DNA of 64,000 bases from Pohlia nutans. Lineage: Eukaryota; Streptophyta; Bryopsida; Bryales; Mniaceae. Under the pieces are notes generated by a model that ran no database searches, was not told the origin of the DNA, and saw only the letters and a program-made list of their open reading frames with translations. The stretch covers positions 16,949,501-17,013,500 of the forward strand of contig CM040094.1 of assembly GCA_022496805.1 (NCBI GenBank), given 5' to 3'. A program made the position numbers and the translations under genes. Positions 55,948 to 64,000 of this stretch are shown piece by piece. Within the stretch, counting starts at the first letter, position 1; the number at the start of each line of letters is the position of its first letter.

Positions 55948-56092
55948 CTTCGAGCAGGACAAGCAATCAGTGCAGCTCGCAAAGCACTTGAGAGAGGAGC
56001 CCCATCCATGAACGCAGACCAAGGAGAAGGTTGAGCAGGGGAAGCAGGCATACTTGTCAGCGGCTGTCCGGTTGATGTCAAGAAAATATGTG
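55948..56092 (-). other. Unidentified exon fused to the importin fragment
   Basis: Minus-strand frame with FLTSTGQPLTSMPAS, PSPWSAFMDGAPL and SSALRAALIACPARR, ending at donor AAG/GTATGTTC (55947). The importin frame ends in a stop just downstream of its own homology, while this frame is shifted by one. The join near 56093 therefore fuses two sources. Codon use is strongly coding-like; the gene of origin is not recognised. Confidence 0.4.
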
Positions 56093-56424
56093 TCGAATTG
56101 TTTGAGCCGAAAAGTAAAGCATCTCCAGACTGCTACTCGGATCGTGAACAAAACCATCAGAAATCTGCGTACAAAAAATAACTATAATCCTCAGAATCAA
56201 TAAACCAAAAAAATGGCAATGGTAACAGATCCAGCTCACAATTCAAAGCCACTCTTAAACCCTAATTTTGCTTCGAGTACTTGCCAAGCTTTCATGGTGT
56301 GCTGAAACTCGTCCAGCCATTGATTGGCCGCATTGCGAATGGAGGGGTCGGGGTGATGGTACAGGGCCTGCACAGCCTCCAGCAGCGTTGTGCGCGTTGG
56401 CCCTCCGCCTTGCTGCGCCTCCAT
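56093..56424 (-). pseudogene. Captured 5' end of a transportin-3-like importin-beta gene (TNPO3/MOS14 type)
   Basis: Exon 1 (56281-56424) starts MEAQQGGG and includes LLEAVQALYHHPDPSIRNAA and NQWLDEFQHTMKAWQ. It ends at donor GTACTCG. Exon 2 begins at 56164 after TTGTACGCAG with ISDGFVHDPSSSLEMLYFSA and QTIR. These two segments match the N-terminal HEAT repeats of plant transportin-3/MOS14 (ALYHHPD, WLQNFQGT-AWQ, HD-SSNLETL-F-SQTLR). Homology stops at about 56093, and an in-frame stop follows within five codons. The full importin of about 950 residues, which carries SR proteins into the nucleus, is not here. Confidence 0.8.
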
Positions 56425-57756
56425 GGCACAGATTAATCACACCAAAAAATTGCACGATTCCGCTAATCCATCAAATGCAGAAGAATGCCTGGATCACGCT
56501 CAAACGCCCGACGCTCAAACGCCGAAACACTCAAACGCCGAAACACACTCAAACGCCGAAACACTCAAACGCTGAAACGCCCGACTGCGATGAACCCGGA
56601 ACAGTTACCTCAACTACGATGAACGAGCCAGGGCACTTTGGAACGGTCCTCCAAACAGTCTGAAACAGTCTTGATAACGAAGCGGAATTGTCATGACGAC
56701 GAACCTACCATCCAATGCATGCTAAACCAGCTCCGACTTTTGTCGTCACTGGAATTTCATCCACATTTTCTAATTTAACATGCATTTTTTGCAATGTGGA
56801 TTTTTTTTTATAGATTTTATGAGAAGTTAGCTTCATATATATGTGATCAGATTAGAAAAGGGATGATTTGTGAAAATTTCATGCCACATTTCATATTTCA
56901 CTGATTCACCAAAATTTTCTGAAATCTTAATTCAAAATATTTCAAAAGCACTCTTGAAAAAGTCAACTCATAAGATTAGGTAGCCAAAAAATCTCCAAAA
57001 ATCACTGCACTTAGAGTATTACATTTCAACCCAACACAAGAAATTTCATCCATAGATTGTCAATATCATATTCTTAATTGAATTACAAAAGAGTTTTGAA
57101 TTTTAAGTTTCAAAATTTATACAAAAATATTGGTGATAGAAATCCGTATAGATAGAATTTTAAATTCATAGTGTACAACTTTTATTCATCCATCCAAGTT
57201 CAAAATATCTCTCTTAGTTGGATTTTATGTTGAATCTTTGTAATTCTCCAAATCTGAAGAGGGCTGTTAGTGAACATTTAGGGGTTAAAAGACATGCAAT
57301 TTTTCTCATTAAAATATGTTCCTAAGATCATTTTTGGTTAAGTTTTTTCTCAATTTTAATGACAAGGTGAATCTAAAATTAGAACTTAAAAGACCAAAAA
57401 AAACAAAGATTCATTTTGAAAAAAAGAAATAAAATGATTGGACATAACCTCATGAAACTATGCATGGTCAAAGTTTATTTGACTTCAAATTCTAAATTTT
57501 TTTTATGTGTATATCTCACTAAACCGCTAATTGCCTAACCAAGCTTTTTTCACCTAACCAACATAATTCTTCCTTAAGAGGCCATCTCATTAGCGCCAAA
57601 TTTCTCAAAAAGTATTGCCAATGTTTTCTTTGTTATTTAACCCCTAATGTCCCATGAGACCACAACGTAGTTTTTGGTGTACTTGAGAAGGCTGCCGCTT
57701 GTCCAATTTCAACATTTTCTAATATGTAAGTTTTTTTGGGATAGTTCTATGTTTAA

Positions 57757-58383
57757 CCCCTTAACGTACCAACTCGGGGGGTTCACTGGCCAAAATTTTA
57801 GAAACAACGTGCGATAAAAAATAGGGTCCAATATATTCATTGTAAATAAATTTTGTAAAAAATGTACATGTAAAATAGGGGATTTTAAAAAAGTGAAACA
57901 TGTTTACATGTAAAATACCATCACATATATTATTCTCAGGCTTTTTATATGTAAAATACCATCACCTAATAATATTTTTTGCTAAATTTATTTGCTAAAA
58001 TAACCCCCCAAATAAATAGGTCATTATCGCACGTGTATACAAAATATACAAGGGAGTGACCTCCCCGAGCGTACCAATCCTTTGAACGCAAGTAGATGTT
58101 AGCCTGAAAAATAGATTTTAGCATGACTCAAATGTACAATAAGTGTACATGAAAGGACCATTGCATACATGAAATCTACCCAACAAATTTGACATATTTG
58201 CATTTGGAGGCCTCTCCAATATTATGGACCTCTCCCCATCACAAGAGATTTACTCTCATTGGTAGAGAACTTAATAGGCTTACAAAGGTGACTTGGATGA
58301 AAGTCATCCCACATTGCATGAAAAAGTTACAGGACTTTGAATCCGTTCGTGATCCAGTTTCTGGACGCTGTGACGTTTAGGGG
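57757..58383. mobile_element. TTAA-flanked MITE, 627 bp
   Basis: TTAA at 57753-57756 followed by CCCCTTAACGTACC. The right end TGTGACGTTTAGGGG precedes TTAA at 58384-58387. No coding. A further left end (TTAACCCCTAATGTCC) at 57637 and a possible right end (CTTTAGGGATTAA) near 59683 may belong to an outer element. Confidence 0.6.
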
Positions 58384-58387
58384 TTAA

Positions 58388-61300
58388 TCTTTCCAAATGA
58401 TCATTCCTAAACTAATCAATTAATTATCTTTCCAATCAGGCATCTTTTCACTAAAATCAAAATGCATAGAGATAGCAAAATCCCATTAACATATGGAAAA
58501 ATATTTTTCATAAAAAAAATAAAATCGGAGGGTGTTCCTAATAATGTTAAGCACCCAACTGTGCAAAAAAATAAATTAAATGGAGTCCCGAGACTCATGG
58601 TTGCATTTTCTACTAAACTCAAAAAGCATAGAGATAGCAAAATCCCAATAACATATTGATGAGACTAATCAGACATCTTTCCAAATGATCGTTTGGCCCC
58701 TCTCGAGGCATTGTCTTTGTTTACAATCATTTTTAGTGCACATATAAACTTCTCAACTAGTGACTAGGGCGTTTTCATGCTAGGATGTCAAATTTGTCAA
58801 AAACAAAAATATATAGTATGTAAAACATTTGCCATCATTGGACTATTAGCACTATATAATAATTACGGAAAATGTTATAATATGTTTTAAATAAAATATT
58901 TTTAGAATGTTTGGATTCTTTTCAAAAGATTGTATGTTATTTTAGAATATTTTTGAAATTTCCCTTGATTTTCATTATGTTATGTTACAGACATCCACTA
59001 CTCCCAAAAAATTTAAATTTTTCTTTTTACAAATAAACCAAATCAAATTTCTTAGTGCATTTGTAATATTTTCTCACATGTTTTCACACCTCTATCTAAT
59101 ACAAGGGCCAATTCATAAATGAAATTATTTTCAAAATTTATGTTACTTTGGATAGTAATATTTAACAACATTTCAAATTATATTTTCAAGAGAGTTAAAT
59201 AACTTCATTATTTTGGAGAAAAATAAAAGATGTTAGCATTCAAGCATAAAGCGCACATTTCATTAAAATTGAAATACCAGATTGGAAATGATGGGGAGTG
59301 CTTTGGTGCTTCCCTTCTCAATAGAAATAGGTCCGCCAATTTTTCTTTAGACCTCTAAATTGGGGACTTGTCTCTGTTGAAAAGGGCAGCACTTTCCATC
59401 ACTTTTCCAGTCTGGTAGTCCAGTTGTAATGAAATTTTTGTTATAAGTTTTCAATCTCAGGCAGGGAAAAATTAGGGAAAAAATAAAAACTTTTAAATCT
59501 TGCAATTTACTCTTAAGATAGTTTTCAAAACTACATAAGTGTATGTCATAATGGTACTCTTTAAGATTCATTGGTTGGTTCATCAAAATATATAATTTTC
59601 AAAAAATTTCATTTCACTTATTTTTAAGTTTCGCATTTTAGGTGATTCTAAGTGTTTAGTGACACCAAGGTCCTTTAGGGATTAAACAATGTTAAAAAGA
59701 ACTTTTCGAAACCCCCATAATTTTAATAGTATTGATTGGTGGAATTCAACACTCCCCCATCTTCAGACATATTGTAAAGCGCCGCTAAGATTACCAATGG
59801 AGAATATTCTTCCTTTTACATAAAAGGTTTCAATACAGAAGATTCTAGAGTACTGTGAGGCTTGTAGCATCCTTTCCATTGCTGACTATGGATCGACAAC
59901 CCTTTATTTTGAGGGCTTTTTAGTGCCAAACTGCACTAATAAAAAAATAATCTAACTACAAAACCATTAAAAACTCAATATTAGATCACCAAAATATATT
60001 CATTTAAAAAATAAAATACTGGATGCAATCACCATATTTGAATGAAAATAACATTAAAATGTAGATGAAAAATATTTTGTATCCAAAATATGGATGAATG
60101 TAGAAATACGTGGTTCTACCATATTATTTTTTGTCATCAGTTTAGCTTTCTCTGAAAAATGAAAAAAAAAAAGGTTGCCGTGGATCACTTGTCAACTTCA
60201 TGCACACAAAGTGAATATTTTTATCATGAGCGGGTCGAACAAACACTTTATTCACGCCGGCTTTGAAAGGGGACCGTAGTTTCTATATATTTGAATATTT
60301 TTATGAATGAAATATCCAGTCCCTTGGAATATAGGCCTATGTTAATTCCAAAAATTAAGAGCCACAGTGCTTAGGAAAGTGTCAGATCTGAAATTTGAAG
60401 CTGGGATGCCTGTTCTAGTGATAAAAAATGAGTACACGATCAGCTTAGAACTGAATATTAGGAGCTTGCAATTGCACCGAGCTAACTTAGATTGCAACTG
60501 AAATTCATAAGTTACATCAATCGTGTTGATTTCCTCCATAACCTTCATTTCTAGTCCCGGATTCATTTTAATACATTTGCTTAAATTCCCCTTCAATCAG
60601 TTCAATTTTGTAACTTCAACTTTCAAAGTGCTTCCGGCATCTCCCCCCCAGTCCCCAGGGCTACAGATAAGCAGGGAGCTTTGGAAAAAGAAAGCCAAAG
60701 CGCCACCGAATAGTCAGCATCTCTAAACCTGAACCTCAGCTTTAGAAAAAAAAATCGAAAAAGTGGCGAAACGGATGCCGTGAGTTTCCCTGCAGAAGAA
60801 TTGCTGCAGGAACATCTGCAACTTACCGATACCGGTGATGTGGATATTCTCAGGACATTTGCAGTTTTTTTTCTTTAATCTCTTGAAACAAATGGTATAC
60901 GGCTCAAATATATCATATGATAAGTTAGCGGGGTCCATTCAAGCCAATACGAACCAAAGGTCCCTCCTTTTTCGAGTGCTTTGGAGTGTCCTTTGGAGAG
61001 TACACTAAATAGGTAGTTTAGTGTTAGATACACTAATTTACATAAACATGTTGTAAGTTTTTACTGTTGACCAATTTTTTTACCCTCTACATTGGTCAAG
61101 ATGGGGATCTTTCAATAGTATTGGAATCAATGTCTTTGGTAATTTGTTTTGTCGAGAGTAAAAATCTTTAATATTTTCAAATCTTATAATTATCTAACAC
61201 TAATCTACCTATTTAGTGTAGCTAGAGACAAGGAAGTCATGATTTTCATTCAAAGAACAATTTTGTAGTGTATTTTTTTCAATTTTCATTCACATGATCA

Positions 61301-61649
61301 CCAATATTTTATACCAAAAAAGTGTTATTTATCATTTAGAAAAGTCCTTGGTGAGTCATTAAAACCACTACTGACGGAGCTATTCTAATGCTTTTGATTG
61401 CTAATTGTTTACAATATTGCTTTCATCTTGTATTATTTGTTCGCTCTGACCATAGGGAAGAGGCATTGCGGAGACACTCATTTTTTTGGATAAATTCCAC
61501 TGTAGCAAATATATTCCGTCCATGATTCCATTGAAATGCATTCTCATCCTTCACCTCTTCTATTCCAGTCAGAGCTCCTTGTAGCGTAGCTGTTTGTTTT
61601 GTATACTTGTTGAAAACATTCACATGTCGCTTTCCTCTCTAATTACAAT
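58388..61649. other. Mostly gene-free AT-rich stretch with one exon-like segment
   Basis: Direct repeat of CATAGAGATAGCAAAATCCC at 58467 and 58627. In 60827-60938 a minus-strand frame with KKNCKCPENIHITGIG runs into a strong donor GTAAGT, but no other exon was found and the protein is not recognised. A GC-rich patch lies at 60630-60710. No RNA gene seen. Confidence 0.3.
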
Positions 61650-61653
61650 TTAA

Positions 61654-62197
61654 CCCTTAGACGCGCTGGCGTCCATATTCTGGACGATGGATGAAATCTG
61701 ATGCGTCCCTTCACCACACACAGTGTTTTTTTTCATCCATTCAAAATTTTCTTGATTCTTGTGCTAGTTGACTACCAATTGTACGATATGGATCTTCAAA
61801 ATAAGATAATATGAATTTTTGAAAAATTATAAAAGTGGTTTATGTCAAGTTTCAAACTTAGTTTAAAAAGTGGGACCTTAAACATGATTTTTCATAATAT
61901 GTAGAATCAAATAATGGAAACCATAGCATCTTGTAGTGCATGTTATTCCAATTTCATTACAATATTTTTTTATTTTTTTGTATTTATTTTGGATTTTTAA
62001 TTGAATTTCAAGAGAAAACCTTGCAAAATTAATTAAAAAACATTAATAATAAATATAATAAGTCCAGCCGTACAGATGATATCTTCACATTGACATTTAC
62101 AACTTTGTTTTGTACATCAACTCCATTTTCGTTTTTCATTGATCAACCATTTTATAATGAATCTTTGAAAACAGTGTTGAATCGGGACTTTAAAGGG
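61654..62197. mobile_element. TTAA-flanked MITE, 544 bp
   Basis: TTAA at 61650-61653 and 62198-62201. Starts CCCTTAGACGCGCTGGCG and ends AATCGGGACTTTAAAGGG. Closely related to 62202-62741 and, inverted, to 51190-51721. Confidence 0.85.
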
Positions 62198-62201
62198 TTA
62201 A

Positions 62202-62741
62202 CCCTTGAACGCGCCTGCGTCCAGTATATGGACGACGAACAGATTGCAACCTTTCCTAACACTACTTCCTGTACAGTTTTTCATCCATCCAAATTTCTCT
62301 TGGTTCTTGTGCTAGTTGACTATTATTTGTACGATATGGATCTTCAAAATAACATATTGTGATTTTTTTTAAAACAACAGAATTAGTTTATGTCAAGTTT
62401 CATTCCTAGTTCAAAAAGTGAGACCTTAAACATGATTTTTCAAAATAAGTAGAATCAAATAATGGAAACCATACCATCTTGTAATGCACGTTATTTCAAT
62501 TTCCTTACCATTTTCTTTTACAAAAATGTGTTAATTTTGGATTTTAAAATGAATTTCAAGAGAAAACCTTGCAAAATTCATGAATAAATATTAATAAATA
62601 ATTTGATGAATCCAACCGTACAGATGCAATCTTCACATTGACATTTACATCTTTGCTTTGTATATCAACTCCATTTTTGTTTTTCATCAAACATTTTATA
62701 ATGAATCTTTGAAAACAATATTGAATCGGGACGTTAAAGGG
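62202..62741. mobile_element. TTAA-flanked MITE, 540 bp, abutting the previous one
   Basis: Starts CCCTTGAACGCGCCTGCG after the shared TTAA and ends GAATCGGGACGTTAAAGGG before TTAA 62742-62745. Same family and same orientation as its neighbour. The 90-codon frame at 62090-62362 spans the junction and is not a gene. Confidence 0.85.
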
Positions 62742-62831
62742 TTAAATCAAATATCACATTGAAAATGCCCTGAAAAAGCACTGAAAAAGCACTGCTGACA
62801 ATTTAGGTGACAACTTAGGTGGTTGGTATTA

Positions 62832-63090
62832 GAGTTATTTGTAAAGTACCTCAAAACCCTTCTTTTTGACCTGTAATTTGGAAAGGAGAGGATCAGCATG
62901 ATCTCACTGTAGACCCAGAATAGAACACTGGATAGATTGAAATTTTTATTCATAAAAATTTGGAGGGAGGGAGAAGAATTGGGTAGTTGGGTGGGACCGT
63001 GAGGAGGAGTGGTGTCAGAATGCTCTGGTACCAGCTTTGGTCCATGAAAAATACAGGACAAAGGACCGGATGCCTTTACAAATAACTCTA
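62832..63090 (-). mobile_element. MITE with TTA target duplication, copy 2
   Basis: Ends and interior match 935-1182 in reverse (GAGTTATTTGTAAAG ends, CTCACTGTAGACCCAGAATA interior). TTA flanks at 62829-62831 and 63091-63093. Confidence 0.75.
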
Positions 63091-63093
63091 TTA

Positions 63094-64000
63094 GCTTGAA
63101 TGGACCTAGCGCAAGTTGTCAACAACAAGCGGAACTATTGAACGGCAATTACCTGAAAGCCCTTACAAAGTTGCTTCAATATCCTAGTCGCCAGTCCCAA
63201 TGAAGCTAGTCTACAAATTCATGGAATGCATAAATTATAGGCAAAGGAAAAACGAGGAATTATACAATGAATAAGTCCACTGATTCCTGTGGCCCACCGG
63301 AAGTATGGGTCGACATGTACCTTCTAAAGTATTCAGATATAGACACCGTCTACTCAGCCTAGTTTGATCGATATATCAGTGCTTGAAACTGAGTTTTGGG
63401 TGGTACATCTATCGATCTTCACATGATAATTTTCTTATACTGATTTCTACCTTTGTGCTCTCATCACGTTTCGATTACAAGTCAGAGCCTGGCAGCAATT
63501 CACAGTAGACAGTACGTACTCGCCGTAGTACGTCGGTGCGGCGGCTCTTTAATCGATACTAGCTAGTGAGTATGCCGAACACCGACACTTTAATTTAAGC
63601 ACTAGTTAGATCATCGACCGACTTAGATTATTTGATTGATTCTTGTAATATCCTCAAACCGAAGTCAACAAGAAACTGCATTCATTGCATCACTGAGAAT
63701 GCTAAACAGTTGAAGAAGTTGACAGAAATGACAGATAGTTGAAGAAATAATTGACAGAAGTTTAAGTTCATTGCATGAATGACAGTCAAGGCCATATTCG
63801 TTAAATCGAGACAGTCTGTAGTCTCAAATTCTCTTTGACTTTGCATTCAGATGATAAGTAGTGTTTGATGTTGAATTTTTTTATGAATTGAGACTTCAAA
63901 ATGTTAATATACTCACAAACCTTTGATTTTATAAAGGTTGATATGTTCATAAAATTTTCAAAATGTCCATTTTGTCTCAGTTTAACAAATATGGTCAGGC
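63094..64000. other. Gene-free end of the window
   Basis: No convincing frame, RNA gene or element ends. A gene starting beyond 64000 cannot be excluded. Confidence 0.35.

Larger units (their letters stand above)
54326..56727 (-). mobile_element. Gene-fragment-carrying element, copy 2 (UPF0114 and importin fragments)
   Basis: Same left and right ends and orientation as copy 1. The interior is a mosaic of coding-like segments on the minus strand: importin exons (56281-56424 and 56093-56164), an unidentified exon (55948-56092), a UPF0114-like exon (55292-55369), and a duplicated segment encoding MDTFDVRSDHLNLFDF (about 54850-54960) and MASFDMRSDINLFDM (about 54650-54710). Captured pieces keep introns or splice sites. 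GCCGAAACACTCAAAC-type repeats lie at 56510-56580. Confidence 0.6.
54298..57284. mobile_element. TTAA-flanked element, fourth in the chain, split by a 2.4-kb insertion
   Basis: Starts CCCCCCAAGGGTCC after the shared TTAA (54294-54297) and ends CATTTAGGGG before TTAA 57285-57288. Removing the insert (54326-56727) leaves about 585 bp. The terminal match is weaker than in the other members. Confidence 0.45.

Overview
This window looks like nuclear DNA from a land plant. The evidence is a split 2-oxoglutarate dioxygenase gene with canonical GT-AG introns, a plant S-protein homologue, eukaryotic tRNA genes with T-run terminators, and Ty1/copia, CACTA-like, hAT-like, LINE and SINE material. It is AT-rich and repeat-dominated, with GC-rich exons standing out from the background. 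The small secreted proteins and the repeat families would suit a seed-free lineage (moss, liverwort, lycophyte or fern), but that is inference and no species is claimed.

Layout. 1-10.6 kb: repeats only, including miniature TIR elements flanked by TTAA, a 5'-truncated LINE with a 16-bp target duplication, and a hAT transposase relic. 10.6-16.1 kb: one Ty1/copia element on the minus strand with 273-bp LTRs, a CCTAT target duplication and an initiator-Met primer site. It has gag, protease and integrase but no recognisable reverse transcriptase; a TIR DNA element and unexplained plus-strand ORFs occupy the rest. 16-23 kb: MITEs and a Mutator-like element. 23.15-26.87 kb: the best gene, a four-exon, 358-residue 2OG-Fe(II) dioxygenase. 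27.5-29.0 kb: tRNA-Lys(CUU), a broken tRNA-Lys copy and tRNA-Leu(CAA). 33.1-33.5 kb (minus) and 42.5-42.9 kb (plus): two paralogous small secreted proteins with four matched cysteines and a DPWWL motif. 40.0-40.85 kb: a large foldback element split by a SINE. 48.1-48.5 kb (minus): a secreted S-protein homologue. 50.6-57.3 kb: four TTAA elements abutting end to end, two of them carrying a larger element loaded with fragments of host genes (CSN3, a UPF0114/YqhA-like protein, a transportin-3-like importin). 57-64 kb: more TTAA elements and AT-rich repeats.

There is no operon-like organisation. The host genes are separate units: one soluble oxygenase of specialised or hormone metabolism and three small secreted proteins. 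The main points of interest are the TTAA element family (piggyBac-like by its ends), the gene-fragment-carrying element, the DPWW secreted pair, and a hairpin repeated just downstream of two different secreted-protein genes. All similarities were recognised by eye; no database search was run.
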